A DNA stretch of 59,276 nt, from assembly GCA_017592665.1 (NCBI GenBank), contig JAGFNW010000047.1:1-59276 (forward strand), in the 5' to 3' direction. The translations under genes were made by a program, and so were the position numbers. The notes under the pieces were generated by a model that was given only the letters and a program-made list of their open reading frames with translations, made no database searches and had not been told where the DNA came from. This document shows, piece after piece, positions 16,349 through 25,507 of the stretch. This DNA comes from Streptosporangiaceae bacterium NEAU-GS5 (GTDB lineage Bacteria > Actinomycetota > Actinomycetes > Streptosporangiales > Streptosporangiaceae). Each line of letters begins with the position of its first letter. Positions within the stretch are counted from its first letter, which is position 1.

Positions 16349-17374
16349 ATGCCCGATCTGCCCGACGAACTGACCACCGAAGAGCGCGCGCCCGACCGCA
16401 ACCTGGCCCTCGAGCTCGTGCGGGTGACCGAGGCGGCGGCCATGGCGGCGGCCCGCTGGGTCGGCCGCGGCGACAAGAACGGCGCCGACGGCGCCGCGGT
16501 CAAGGCCATGCGGCAGCTCACGAGCACCGTCTCGATGCACGGCGTGGTCGTGATCGGCGAGGGGGAGAAGGACCACGCGCCGATGTTGTACAACGGCGAG
16601 GAGGTCGGTGACGGCACGGGCGCGCGCTGCGACGTGGCCGTCGACCCGATCGACGGCACCCGTCTTTGCGCGCTCGGCATGAACAACGCGATCGCGGTGA
16701 TCGCCGTCAGCCCCCGGGGGGCCATGTACGACCCGTCGGCGGTCTTCTACATGGACAAGCTGGTCACCGGGCCCGAGGCCGCGTCGAGCGTGGACATCGA
16801 GGCGCCGGTGGCCGACAACGTCGCGGCCGTGGCCCGGGCGAAGGGGGCCAAGCCGTCCGACGTGACCGTGGTCATCCTCGACCGGCCGCGGCACGAGCGG
16901 ATCGTGAAGGAGGTGCGGGAGACCGGCGCCCGGATCAGGTTCATCACCGACGGCGACGTGGCCGGCGCGATCATGGCGGCCCGCGCGGGCACCGGCGTCG
17001 ACCTGATGCTCGGCATCGGCGGCACGCCGGAGGGCATCGTGGCGGCCTGCGCGCTCAAATGCCTGGGCGGGGTGATCCAGGGCAAGCTCTGGCCCCGGGA
17101 CGAGGCCGAGCGGCGCAAGGCGCTCGACGCGGGCCTCGACCTCGATCAAGTGCTCACCACCGACGACCTGGTCAGCTCCGACGACGTCTTCTTCGCGGCC
17201 ACGGGGATCACCGACGGGGAGCTGATGAACGGCGTGCGCTACCGCGCCGGGGTCGCCCTCACCAGCTCACTGGTCATGCGGGGCCGTTCGGGCACGATCA
17301 GGAAGATCGAGGCCGAGCACCAGCTGTGGAAGCTCGGCGCCTACAGCGCCATCAACTTCGACACGGCGCTCTAG
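16349..17374 (+). CDS. glpX: Fructose-1,6-bisphosphatase, class II
   Basis: The 341-residue product hydrolyses fructose 1,6-bisphosphate in gluconeogenesis. Family motifs are [15 protein letters not shown], the metal-binding [25 protein letters not shown] and [10 protein letters not shown]. The ATG at 16349 follows AAGGAG with eight bases between; upstream in-frame sequence lies in the divergent tetR region and is not coding. The window also contains pckG and two fumarases, other central-carbon enzymes. The DUF4245 gene that normally accompanies glpX in actinomycetes is displaced by the fxs island. Confidence 0.97.
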   Translation: MPDLPDELTTEERAPDRNLALELVRVTEAAAMAAARWVGRGDKNGADGAAVKAMRQLTSTVSMHGVVVIGEGEKDHAPMLYNGEEVGDGTGARCDVAVDPIDGTRLCALGMNNAIAVIAVSPRGAMYDPSAVFYMDKLVTGPEAASSVDIEAPVADNVAAVARAKGAKPSDVTVVILDRPRHERIVKEVRETGARIRFITDGDVAGAIMAARAGTGVDLMLGIGGTPEGIVAACALKCLGGVIQGKLWPRDEAERRKALDAGLDLDQVLTTDDLVSSDDVFFAATGITDGELMNGVRYRAGVALTSSLVMRGRSGTIRKIEAEHQLWKLGAYSAINFDTAL

Positions 17375-17382
17375 CTCTGGCT

Positions 17383-18072
17383 CTAGCTCTGGCGTCGGTT
17401 GCGGCGGAAGCGGCCGGGGCGCTTCGGAAGGCGGGCGATCACCTTGCCTCCGTACGCGAAACCGGCCAGTTCGATGACCGGGCCATCGGGAGCGGCCGGG
17501 ACATCGTTGCGGAACGTCCGGATCCGAGCGGAGGGCGCGCGTTCGACCCGCACGCCCTCCGGGACGATCAGGATGACCGTGCCGGCCATGACCGAGAGCC
17601 TGACCGTGATGCGGCCCGTCCGCAGCACGGCCTCGCTGAGGTCCATGGTCACCTGGCCGCCGAGCGAGGCGATCGGGATCTCCGAAGGCACGACCCAGCG
17701 CCCGGATTTGTGCTCCTTGCGGAACAGCGCGGTGACGGGCGCGCTGTCGACCCTGATCGGCTGGGCATCTGGAGGGAGCAGGTCGGCGGTCAGCACGGCC
17801 AGTTCGCTGAGCGTGCGTGCTCCGGCCGCGGCCTCCATCCGCTCCTGGTGTTCGATCAACGTGAGCCGGCCGTCGGCGGCCGCGTCGGTCAGGACGCCGA
17901 TCACCCGCTCCCGGTCGGCGTCGGACGCCCGGAGATCCGCCGCGTCGCCGCCACCACCGTTTCGGGGGGTCAGAAACTGAGAGACCCAGGATTCGATGTC
18001 CGCCTTCTTGAAGCCCACCCTTACGAATTTAGCGGTCGGAAGCCAACATTGACCTCCTGCGGTCACGCTCAT
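17383..18072 (-). CDS. DUF1707 domain protein with LiaF-like C-terminal region
   Basis: The 229-residue frame contains the DUF1707 helix bundle: LRASDADRERVIGVL, then GRLTLIEHQERMEAA and TLSELAVLTADL. A beta-rich C-terminal region follows (GGQVTMDLSEAVLRTGRITVRL) that resembles LiaF-type cell-wall-sensing domains. No transmembrane helix is visible, so it is likely cytoplasmic or membrane-associated through partners. The start is uncertain: ATG 18072 or GTG 18018 (VGFKKADIESW); the latter lacks the poorly conserved first 18 residues. It converges on glpX with 8 nt between. Confidence 0.75.
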   Translation of the reverse strand: MSVTAGGQCWLPTAKFVRVGFKKADIESWVSQFLTPRNGGGGDAADLRASDADRERVIGVLTDAAADGRLTLIEHQERMEAAAGARTLSELAVLTADLLPPDAQPIRVDSAPVTALFRKEHKSGRWVVPSEIPIASLGGQVTMDLSEAVLRTGRITVRLSVMAGTVILIVPEGVRVERAPSARIRTFRNDVPAAPDGPVIELAGFAYGGKVIARLPKRPGRFRRNRRQS

Positions 18073-18116
18073 ACGCTGACCAAACCTGAAAACCCCTCAT
18101 GTTCATGGAGGTCACG

Positions 18117-19325
18117 GTGGCCGTCTCCGCGCGTGCCCGCCAGGCCAGGGTCGCCACCTGGGCCGCCTTCGGCGTCCAGGGCCTCTGCTTCGCCACCCTG
18201 ATCACTCACGTGGTCGATCTCCAGCACAAGTTCAAGCTGAGCGATGGCGACCTGACGCTGGTCCTGCTGCTGGTCCCGGTGATCGCGGGGGTGGGCAGCG
18301 GCGTGGCCGGGGTGCTCGCGGCCCGCTACGGAAGCTCGGTCGTGCTGCGCGTCTCCCAGGCGGTCGTGTGCGCGCTCGTGATCCTCATCGCGTTCAACGC
18401 CGGCCTCGCCGGTCTCTACGTGCTGAGCGCCGTCTTCGGCCTCTTCCTCGGCGCGGTCGACGCCACCATGAACATGCAGGCCGTGGCGGTCGAGCGGACG
18501 TACGGCATGAGTGTGCTGACCGGCTTCCACGCCGTGTGGAGCGTCGGGTCGATGCTGGGCGCGGCGTTCAACTCGGTGTTCGCCTGGGCGGGGCTCGACC
18601 TGGCGTGGTCGCTGACGATCCCGATGCTGCTCGGCGCGGCGATCTCCGTCGTCCTCCTGCCGCGCCTTTATCCGCGCGACGACGAGCGGGCCACGGCCCG
18701 CGCGCTGCAGGTCCCGGCCGGCCGGATCCCGTGGGGCCCGATCATCCCGCTCTGCCTGGCCATGGCGTTCCTTTACGTGGGCGACGCCTCGGTGTCGAAC
18801 TACAGCACGGTCTTCATGGAGCAGGCGCTCGACGCGAGCGGCTGGCTGGTGCCGTTCGCGTACGTGATCTACCAGGCGGCCATGCTGGTGGCCCGCGTGC
18901 CGGGGGACTTCGCGGTGCGCCGCTACGGCCCGGCCCCGGTGGTCCGCGTGGGCGCGTTCATCGCGGCGGCGGGCACGGTCCTGGTGATCGTCTCCCCCGG
19001 CGTGCTGTCCGCGCTGATCGGCTTCGCGCTGATCGGGCTCGGCCTTTCGATCGTGGCGCCGCAGTCGTTCTCGGCGGCCGGGCGGCTCGGGGCCGGCGCG
19101 GAGACGGCCATCGCGCGGGTCAACATGTTCAACTACGTGGGCTACCTCGTGGGCGCGCTGATCGTCGGCGTGGCCAACGACGCCATCGACATCCGGACGG
19201 CCTTCATCGCGCCGGCCGTCATCGTGGCCCTCATCGCGCTGCTGGCCCGCGGCTTCCAGATGAGGACGGCGGGGCCTACAGATACGGGCGCCGCGCCTGC
19301 CTCTCCCGCTCATACCGAGCCCTGA
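18117..19325 (+). CDS. MFS transporter
   Basis: This 402-residue membrane protein has about 12 hydrophobic helices and the MFS pattern: an AAFGVQGLCFATL first helix, GVLAARYGSSVVLRVSQ as the helix 2-3 loop, and a pseudo-symmetric second half beginning near residue 205 (LCLAMAFLYVGDAS). The GTG at 18117 is chosen because GGAGG stands six bases upstream; an ATG at 18099 is in frame but would place the SD inside the gene. The substrate is not evident. Its last 50 bases overlap the 3' end of the convergent iolD. Confidence 0.85.
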   Translation: MAVSARARQARVATWAAFGVQGLCFATLITHVVDLQHKFKLSDGDLTLVLLLVPVIAGVGSGVAGVLAARYGSSVVLRVSQAVVCALVILIAFNAGLAGLYVLSAVFGLFLGAVDATMNMQAVAVERTYGMSVLTGFHAVWSVGSMLGAAFNSVFAWAGLDLAWSLTIPMLLGAAISVVLLPRLYPRDDERATARALQVPAGRIPWGPIIPLCLAMAFLYVGDASVSNYSTVFMEQALDASGWLVPFAYVIYQAAMLVARVPGDFAVRRYGPAPVVRVGAFIAAAGTVLVIVSPGVLSALIGFALIGLGLSIVAPQSFSAAGRLGAGAETAIARVNMFNYVGYLVGALIVGVANDAIDIRTAFIAPAVIVALIALLARGFQMRTAGPTDTGAAPASPAHTEP

Positions 19326-21129
19326 TCTCCGGCTCGCCGACCTCGGCTACCGGCACGTCCCACCAGGCGCCCGAGGCCGGCCCGTCGCCGGGCACGGTCT
19401 CGGCGTAGACGACCGTGGTCCGGGTCGCCTCGACCGCCTTGGCCAGCGCCACCCGGAATTCGGCCGGGCTGGACGCGCGCAGCACGTCGGCTCCGAGGCT
19501 GGCCGCGTTGGCCGCGAGGTCGACCGGGAGCAGGCCGCCGTCGAGCTCGCCCGAGCTGCCCCGGCGCCGATAGGCCGTGCCGAGCCGCCGCGCGCCGACC
19601 GACTCGCTGAGGTTGCCGATCGACGCGAAGCCGTGGTTGTCGACCAGCACGACGACCAGCTTGACGCCCTCCTGGACGGCGGTCGCGATCTCCTGCGCCA
19701 TCATCAGATACGAGCCGTCGCCGACCAGCACGAACACCTCGCGCTCCGGCTGCGCCAGCTTGACCCCGAGGCCGCCCGCGATCTCGTAGCCCATGCACGA
19801 GTAGCCGTACTCCACGTGATACTGCCCGGGGTCGGTGGGCCGCCACATCCGGTGCAGATCGCCCGGCATGGATCCGGCCGCGTTGACGACCACGCTCGGC
19901 AGGCCGTTGGCGACCTCGTTGAGCGCGCCGAGCAGGGCCGGCTGGGTGAGGTGCTCGCTCCCGTACGCCACGGAGACGGCCGCGTCCCACTCCTCGGCGA
20001 GCCGGGCCGCGCGCCCGGTCCACTCGGCGTCGGCCTTCCAGTCACCGACCCGCAACGCCTCGATGCCGGCGCGGGCATCGGCGACCAGCATCTCGCCGGC
20101 GTGCTTGGCGGCGTCGAAGACGGCCACGTTGATGTTGAGGAACCTGACTGCTCCCGAAGCCGCGCCGAAGATGGTCCGGGAGGCCGTGGTGAAGTCGCTG
20201 TAGCGGGTGCCGATGCCGATCACCAGGTCGGCCTCGCGCGCCAGTTCGTTGGCGGCGGCCGTGCCCGTGTGCCCGACGGCCCCGACGGACACGAGCCCCG
20301 GTGTCTCCGGCCCGCTGACGGCGCCCTTTCCGGCCTGGGTCTCGGCGACCGGGATGCCGTGTTCGGCCGCGTACGCACGGAGCGCCTCTCCGGCGCCGCT
20401 GTAGGTGACGCCCCCGCCGGCCACGATGAGCGGACGCCGCGACCCGCGCAGCAGCTCCTCGGCGCGCTCCACCGCGGCCCGGTCGGGCATCGGCCGCGCC
20501 ACGTGCCAGACGCGGCGGGCGAACAGCTCCTCCGGCCAGTCGTACGCCTCGGCCTGCACGTCCTGGGGAAGGCACACCGTGACCGCGCCCGTCTCGGCTG
20601 GATCGGTGAGCACCCGCATCGCGGCCATGAGCGCGGACGGCAGCTGCTCGGGCCGGTTGATCCGATCCCAGTAGCGGCTGACCGGCTTGAGGCAGTCGTT
20701 GACGCTCACGTCGTACGACCTCGGATCTTCCAGCTCCTGCAGCACCGGGTTGGCGGCGCGGGTGGCGAAGATGTCGCCGGGCAGCAGCAGGACCGGCAGC
20801 CGGTTGACGGTCGCCAGCGCCGCCCCGGTGACGAGGTTGGTGGCCCCCGGCCCGATCGAGGTCGTGCACGCGTACGTGGCCAGCCGCCGCGACGCCCGGG
20901 CGAACCCGGCCGCGGTGTGGACCATGGCCTGCTCGTTGCGCGCGAGGTAGTAGGGCAGCCCCCCGCCCACCCGCGCCCCGGCGGAGGCCAGCGCCTGGCC
21001 GATCCCGGCCACGTTGCCGTGCCCGAAGATGCCGAAGACACCCTGGATCAGCCGCCGCTCGTCCCCGTCGCGCTCGCTGTACTGATTGGCCAGGAAACGG
21101 ACGAGCGCCTGCGCGACCGTGAGTCTCAC
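19276..21129 (-). CDS. iolD: 3D-(3,5/4)-trihydroxycyclohexane-1,2-dione hydrolase
   Basis: The 617-residue ThDP-dependent enzyme hydrolyses the cyclic diketone in myo-inositol breakdown to 5-deoxyglucuronate. It has the ThDP-enzyme layout: an N-terminal PYR domain with GIFGHGNVAGIGQAL and a tract ending in SIGPGATNLVTGAA, a central RPLIVAGGG domain, and the C-terminal ThDP motif GDGSYLMMAQE through VLVDNHGFASIGN. The GTG start lies seven bases downstream of the iolB stop. It is the last gene of the minus-strand iol operon and its end overlaps the convergent MFS gene. Confidence 0.96.
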   Translation of the reverse strand: MRLTVAQALVRFLANQYSERDGDERRLIQGVFGIFGHGNVAGIGQALASAGARVGGGLPYYLARNEQAMVHTAAGFARASRRLATYACTTSIGPGATNLVTGAALATVNRLPVLLLPGDIFATRAANPVLQELEDPRSYDVSVNDCLKPVSRYWDRINRPEQLPSALMAAMRVLTDPAETGAVTVCLPQDVQAEAYDWPEELFARRVWHVARPMPDRAAVERAEELLRGSRRPLIVAGGGVTYSGAGEALRAYAAEHGIPVAETQAGKGAVSGPETPGLVSVGAVGHTGTAAANELAREADLVIGIGTRYSDFTTASRTIFGAASGAVRFLNINVAVFDAAKHAGEMLVADARAGIEALRVGDWKADAEWTGRAARLAEEWDAAVSVAYGSEHLTQPALLGALNEVANGLPSVVVNAAGSMPGDLHRMWRPTDPGQYHVEYGYSCMGYEIAGGLGVKLAQPEREVFVLVGDGSYLMMAQEIATAVQEGVKLVVVLVDNHGFASIGNLSESVGARRLGTAYRRRGSSGELDGGLLPVDLAANAASLGADVLRASSPAEFRVALAKAVEATRTTVVYAETVPGDGPASGAWWDVPVAEVGEPEIRARYERERQARRPYL

Positions 21130-21136
21130 AGTGATC

Positions 21137-21910
21137 TCACCAGGTCCCCCTGATCCACGCGTGCCGCGGGTCGTCGGAGAAGGCCATCGACCGCTCCTCC
21201 CCCGGGCCGGCCAGCACGTTCAAGTAGTAGAGGTCGTAGCCGGGCATGGCCATCGACGGCCCGTGGTAGCCGTGCGGCACCAGGACCACGTCGCCCGCCT
21301 CCACCTGCGCGAGCACCTCGTGCGTGCCGTACACCTGCTGGACGCCCGGGCCGCCCTCGAAGTAGTAGATCTCCTCGAGCACGGCCTCCTGGCCGTCGGG
21401 AGTGTCGTGTTTGTGCGGCGGATACGACGACCAGTTGCCACCCGGGGTGATCACCTCGACCGCCATGAGCCGGTCGCACTCGAACGCGTCGGGCGCGCAG
21501 AAGTTGCGCAGCGTGCGCGTGGCCGCCCCGCCGCCGCGCACCTCGATGGGCACATCCTGGGCCGGGCCGTAGCGGGCCGGGAGCCGGCGGGTGGCGCGGG
21601 CCGCCGGAAGCGCGAACCGGCCGTATCCGACGATCCGGGCCTGAGTGCCGATCGGCAGATAGGCGAAGTCGGTCGGCCCGTCGAACACCGACTCACGGCC
21701 GCCGAGCGACATCCGCATGCCGTCGCATTCGACCAGGCAGGAGCCCGACAGCGGGACGACGAGCTGCTCGTCGCCGCCCGTCTCGAACTCGATCGGCTCG
21801 CCCTGCACGTCGAGCACCCGAAGGCCGCAGAAGGTCCACTTGGCCGACTCGGGGTCGATCGCCACCGACCACGGTGGCGCGGCGGCGGAGCCGTACGGGA
21901 TGTGACTCAT
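21137..21910 (-). CDS. iolB: 5-deoxy-glucuronate isomerase
   Basis: The 257-residue cupin-type isomerase converts 5-deoxyglucuronate to 2-deoxy-5-keto-gluconate in the inositol pathway. Diagnostic features are the double cupin arrangement, ITPGGNWSSYPPHKHD with the metal-ligand histidines, EEIYYFEG, and DVVLVPHGYHGP. The ATG at 21910 gives a normal family length. It sits between the aldolase-like gene and iolD with gaps of 5 and 7 bases, consistent with one transcript. Confidence 0.96.
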   Translation of the reverse strand: MSHIPYGSAAAPPWSVAIDPESAKWTFCGLRVLDVQGEPIEFETGGDEQLVVPLSGSCLVECDGMRMSLGGRESVFDGPTDFAYLPIGTQARIVGYGRFALPAARATRRLPARYGPAQDVPIEVRGGGAATRTLRNFCAPDAFECDRLMAVEVITPGGNWSSYPPHKHDTPDGQEAVLEEIYYFEGGPGVQQVYGTHEVLAQVEAGDVVLVPHGYHGPSMAMPGYDLYYLNVLAGPGEERSMAFSDDPRHAWIRGTW

Positions 21911-21915
21911 AGCCT

Positions 21916-22779
21916 TCAGTCCTCCAGCAGCGACGCGGCCGTGTCAACCGCGGCGGCCACGTCGTCGTCCGGCGGATACAGCAGCGCCCTGCCCACGACC
22001 AGCCCGCGCACGCCCGGCAGGCGCAGCGCCTTGCCCCAGGCCTCGTACGGCGAGTGCCCGGGATCGCCGCCGAGCAGCAGCGTGGGCAGGGTGGTCGCGT
22101 CGAGCACCCGCTCCATGTCGGCGATGACCGGGATCTTCAGCCACGTGTGGGCCGAGGTCACGCCGAGCGCCTGGCTCACGTGGATGGCGTGGATCATGCC
22201 GTCGGCCGACAGGTCGTGCCGGACGACGCCGTCCTCCCGGGTCGACCAGAACGGCTCCACCATGGCCATCAGGCCGCGCCCGGCCAGCTCGGTGACGGCC
22301 TTGGCGCATCCCGCCAAGGTGCGCGAGGTGCCGGGGTCGTCGAGGCCGATCCGGCAGAGCATCTTCCCGCCGTCGAGGCGCATGGCCGCGATGGACGCCG
22401 CGTCGTAGGCGGTGAAGCGGTCGTCGAACTCGAACATCGACCCGTGGAGACCGCCCCGGTTCATCGAGCCGATCACGATCCGGTCGTGCAGCGCGCCGAG
22501 GAGCAGCAGGTCTTCGACGATGTCGGGGGTGGCGAGCAGGCCGTCGACGCCGGGCCTGGACAGGGCGACCACGAGCCGGTCGAGCAGGTCGACGCGGCTC
22601 GCCATGGCCATGGCCCGCCCCCCGGCGGCCAGCGAGCCGCGCCCCGCGTGGTCGGCGGCGATGATCAGCAGCTGGTCGCGCGCGCCGACCAGAGGCCTGC
22701 GGCGGCGCACGGCGGCCGCCTCGGCGATCCGCTCTGGATAGCGGGCCCGCTCTTCCGTCAGCCGCCGATAGTCACCCAT
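21916..22779 (-). CDS. Cgl0159-family (beta/alpha)8 aldolase of inositol catabolism
   Basis: The 287-residue TIM-barrel protein has LLIIAADHAGRG at the start of the barrel, IGSMNRGGLHGSMFE, a GGKMLCRIGLDD strand with a lysine candidate, LMAMVEPFW and WLKIPV. This is the Cgl0159-type protein embedded in actinobacterial iol clusters. Its place between iolC and iolB suggests it cleaves 6-phospho-5-dehydro-2-deoxy-gluconate, the IolJ step, but that assignment is by context. It overlaps the end of iolC by eight bases. Confidence 0.82.
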   Translation of the reverse strand: MGDYRRLTEERARYPERIAEAAAVRRRRPLVGARDQLLIIAADHAGRGSLAAGGRAMAMASRVDLLDRLVVALSRPGVDGLLATPDIVEDLLLLGALHDRIVIGSMNRGGLHGSMFEFDDRFTAYDAASIAAMRLDGGKMLCRIGLDDPGTSRTLAGCAKAVTELAGRGLMAMVEPFWSTREDGVVRHDLSADGMIHAIHVSQALGVTSAHTWLKIPVIADMERVLDATTLPTLLLGGDPGHSPYEAWGKALRLPGVRGLVVGRALLYPPDDDVAAAVDTAASLLED

Positions 22780-23713
22780 CCAGCAACCCCTCTACCTCGG
22801 CGCTCGTGGGCATGGCCGGCGCGCAGGCCAGCCGGCCCGCGACGATGGCGCCGGCCGCGTTGGCGAAGCGGAGCGTGCGCTCCAGCGGCCATCCAGACAG
22901 CAGCCCGTGGCAGAGCGCGCCGCCGAAGGCGTCGCCCGCGCCGATCCCGTTGACCACGTCCACGTGGACGGGCGGGACCGTCACGGTCTCGGTGGCGGTC
23001 ATGCCCAGGACGCCCTTGGATCCCTGTTTGACGACCGCGATCTCGACGCCCATGTCGAGCAGGGCCTTTGCGGCCACGTGCGGGTCGCGGGCCTCGGTCG
23101 GCACCTCGACCTCGTCGATGTTGCCGACGGCGACGGTGACGTGCGCCAGCGCGCGCCGTACGAGATCGGGGGCCTCGGCCGGGTCGGGCCACAGGACGGG
23201 CCGCCAGTCGAGGTCGAGGATGGTGAGCGGGCGGCGGCCCCGCGCCTGCCAGGCGGCGAAGTGGGCGGCTCGGGAGGGCTCCTGAGAGAGTCCCGTGACC
23301 GTGGCCCAGAAGACCTGGGCCTCGGCGATCGCCGCACCATCCAGCTCGTCGGGAAATATCGCGAGATCGGGGGGGTCGTGGCGATAGAAGAAGATCGGGA
23401 AGTCCTCCGGCGGGCGGATCTCGCAGAACGTCACCGGGGTCTGCCGGCCCTCGACGGGGGTGACGAAGCGGTCGTCCACGTGATACTCGCGGAGCGCGTC
23501 GTGCACGAACGCACCGAAGGAATCGGCGCCGGTCCGCGAGATGAGCGCGGCCGAGCGGCCGTGCTTGGCCGCGGCCACCGCCACGTTGGCCGGGCTGCCG
23601 CCAAGGTATTTGCCGAACGTCTCGACCTCGCGCAGCGTCACCCCGACCTGAAGCGGATAGATGTCGACGCCCGCGCGTCCCATGGTCAGCACGTCGATCG
23701 TGGACCCGGTCAT
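22772..23713 (-). CDS. iolC: 5-dehydro-2-deoxygluconokinase (PfkB family)
   Basis: The ATG at 23713 gives 313 residues and overlaps the iolE stop as ATGA. PfkB/ribokinase motifs are clear: YLGGSPANVAVAAAKHG near residues 37-53, and the anion-hole motif NGIGAGDAFGGAL with catalytic Asp near 263. The enzyme phosphorylates 5-dehydro-2-deoxy-gluconate in inositol catabolism. The same frame stays open far upstream through iolE, but that part is only the antiphase reading of the neighbour. Confidence 0.94.
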   Translation of the reverse strand: MTGSTIDVLTMGRAGVDIYPLQVGVTLREVETFGKYLGGSPANVAVAAAKHGRSAALISRTGADSFGAFVHDALREYHVDDRFVTPVEGRQTPVTFCEIRPPEDFPIFFYRHDPPDLAIFPDELDGAAIAEAQVFWATVTGLSQEPSRAAHFAAWQARGRRPLTILDLDWRPVLWPDPAEAPDLVRRALAHVTVAVGNIDEVEVPTEARDPHVAAKALLDMGVEIAVVKQGSKGVLGMTATETVTVPPVHVDVVNGIGAGDAFGGALCHGLLSGWPLERTLRFANAAGAIVAGRLACAPAMPTSAEVEGLLDG

Positions 23714-24507
23714 GTGAGCGCCTCGAGGTAGGCGAGGCTGGCCCGGACGTCGGCGGCCGGGTCGTCGCGCTCGGAGGTGAGGATGACGTCCTGCTCCATG
23801 ACATACCAGCCGTCGTAGGAGGAGAGCCCGCGCACGACGCCGGCGATGTCGGCGTCGCCCTCTCCCAGCGGCCGGTAGATGCCCTTGCCGACCGCGTCGG
23901 TGTAGGTGAGCCGGCCCGCGCCGACCTGCTCGGCGAGGCCGGCGTCGACGTCCTTGAGGTGCGCGTGGGCGACCCGGCCGGGCGGGATCTCGCGCGGGTC
24001 GGTGCCGCCGATCAGCAGGTGCCCCGTGTCGAGGCAGAGCGGCGTGGCGCTGCCGTCGAGCACCCGCCAGACCTCGGAGCGGGTCTCGACCATGGTCCCG
24101 ACGTGCGGGTGGAGCGTGACGAGGCCCCCTGTCCGCACGGCCTCGGCGGCGATCCGGTCGAGGTTGCGCAGCAGGGTCGCCCACCCGACGGCGTCGAGCA
24201 CGGGCTTCTCGTCGTAGCCGTCGCGGCCGGTGGCGGCCGCGAGCACGGTGACGGTCCCGTCCGGCAGCTCGGGGATCTCCGGTGTGACGTCGGGGTCGTG
24301 GAGGACGACCGGGACGAAGGCGCCGATGACCGTCAGGCCGTAGTCCCCGGGGAGGGCCGGGTCGGGGATGAACCCTTCCGGGCCGAGCTCGGTCGCGGTC
24401 AGCCCCAGGTCGCGCATCTCCCGCAGCACGCGGTCGCGGGACAGCTGGGGGCCCCAGCCGGGGACCTCGCACACCCCCCACGAGATGGGGGCGCCGGCGA
24501 TCTTCAC
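23710..24507 (-). CDS. iolE: Inosose dehydratase / sugar phosphate isomerase family (IolE-like)
   Basis: The GTG at 24507 overlaps the upstream dehydrogenase stop as GTGA and begins KIAGAPISWGVCEVPGWG, the highly conserved N-terminus of myo-inosose-2 dehydratases. The 265-residue TIM barrel also has TGGLVTLHPHVGTM, CLDTGHLLIGG and HLKDVD, supplying the metal ligands Glu, Asp and His. It dehydrates scyllo-inosose to the cyclic diketone that IolD uses. Transcription is coupled on both sides by 4-base overlaps. Confidence 0.93.
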   Translation of the reverse strand: MKIAGAPISWGVCEVPGWGPQLSRDRVLREMRDLGLTATELGPEGFIPDPALPGDYGLTVIGAFVPVVLHDPDVTPEIPELPDGTVTVLAAATGRDGYDEKPVLDAVGWATLLRNLDRIAAEAVRTGGLVTLHPHVGTMVETRSEVWRVLDGSATPLCLDTGHLLIGGTDPREIPPGRVAHAHLKDVDAGLAEQVGAGRLTYTDAVGKGIYRPLGEGDADIAGVVRGLSSYDGWYVMEQDVILTSERDDPAADVRASLAYLEALT

Positions 24508-25475
24508 CTGACGACCTCCTTCATGGCGACCACCCGGCCCTCGCGCCGGGACAGGTCGGCCGCCTCGGCCACGTAGAGCGCGGCCAGCGCGTCGTCGACG
24601 GTGCACGGGCTCGGGCCGCCGGTGGCCACGGCGTGCAGGAACGCGCTGATCTCGGCCGCGTAGGCCGGCTCGAACCGGGTCTGGAAGTCGGGCCAGGGGT
24701 CGGGCTCGTCGTTGAGCGGCGCACGCGGGCCGAGGCCGACGGCGAAGGTGCCCTTGGTCCCCGCGACCTCCATGCGCACGTCGTAGCCCTTGCCGTTGTA
24801 GCGGGAGCCCTGCAGGGTGACCAGCGTGCCGTCGTCCATGGTCAGCAGGGCGGCGCTCTCGTCGACGTCGCCGGCCGCGCGGAAGAAGCCGGCGCCGCGG
24901 TTGGCGCCCGTCGCGTAGACCGACTCGACCTCGCGGCCGGTCACCCAGCGCAGCATGTCGAAGTCGTGGATGTGGCAGTCGCGGAAGATGCCGCCGGACA
25001 GCGGGATGTAGTCGGCCGCGGGCGGGCGCGGGTCGGCCGTCAGCACGTGCACCCGGTGGACCTCGCCGAGGTCGCCGACGCGCACGGCCTCACGGGCGGC
25101 CTGATATTCGGCGTCGAAGCGGCGCTGGAATCCGATGTGGACAAGATTCCCCTCGGCCGCCTCCAGGAGCTCCAGGGTCTGCGCCACGGTCGGTGCGGCG
25201 GGTTTCTCACAGAACACCGGGATGCCGTGCGCGCAGGCGTCTTTGATCAGGGCGGCGTGCGTCGCCGTCGGCGTGGCGACGAGCCACGCGTCGGCGTCGT
25301 AGGGAGGGCTCGAACGGGCCGTCGCGCCGTGCCGCGCCGCGATCCCGGCGGCGCGCGCGGCGTCGGCGTCGGCCACGATCAGCTCGTCTACCAGGTCGTG
25401 CGCCGCCAGCGTGGCGGCGTGGAAAGCGCCGATCCGGCCGAGGCCCACAAGGCCAACACGCAATCCATCACGCAT
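24504..25475 (-). CDS. Inositol 2-dehydrogenase (Gfo/Idh/MocA family)
   Basis: The 323-residue NAD(P)-dependent dehydrogenase oxidises myo-inositol to scyllo-inosose, the first pathway step. The N-terminal Rossmann motif is VGLVGLGRIGAFHAA. The substrate-domain signatures are PVFCEKPAAP (catalytic Lys region), HIGFQRRFD and SGGIFRDCHIHDFD with the catalytic Asp/His pair. The ATG at 25475 is where domain similarity begins. It is the first iol gene, 32 bp downstream of the mocR stop, so the operon promoter either lies in that short gap or upstream of mocR. Confidence 0.93.
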   Translation of the reverse strand: MRDGLRVGLVGLGRIGAFHAATLAAHDLVDELIVADADAARAAGIAARHGATARSSPPYDADAWLVATPTATHAALIKDACAHGIPVFCEKPAAPTVAQTLELLEAAEGNLVHIGFQRRFDAEYQAAREAVRVGDLGEVHRVHVLTADPRPPAADYIPLSGGIFRDCHIHDFDMLRWVTGREVESVYATGANRGAGFFRAAGDVDESAALLTMDDGTLVTLQGSRYNGKGYDVRMEVAGTKGTFAVGLGPRAPLNDEPDPWPDFQTRFEPAYAAEISAFLHAVATGGPSPCTVDDALAALYVAEAADLSRREGRVVAMKEVVR

Positions 25476-25507
25476 GACACCTGTTCTAGGCGAGCGCTTC
25501 GCACTCG

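Noticed and set aside
16666-18201. 511-residue plus-strand open frame across glpX and DUF1707
   Set aside because: Arg/Gly/Ala-rich out-of-phase reading of glpX and antisense of DUF1707; no motif.
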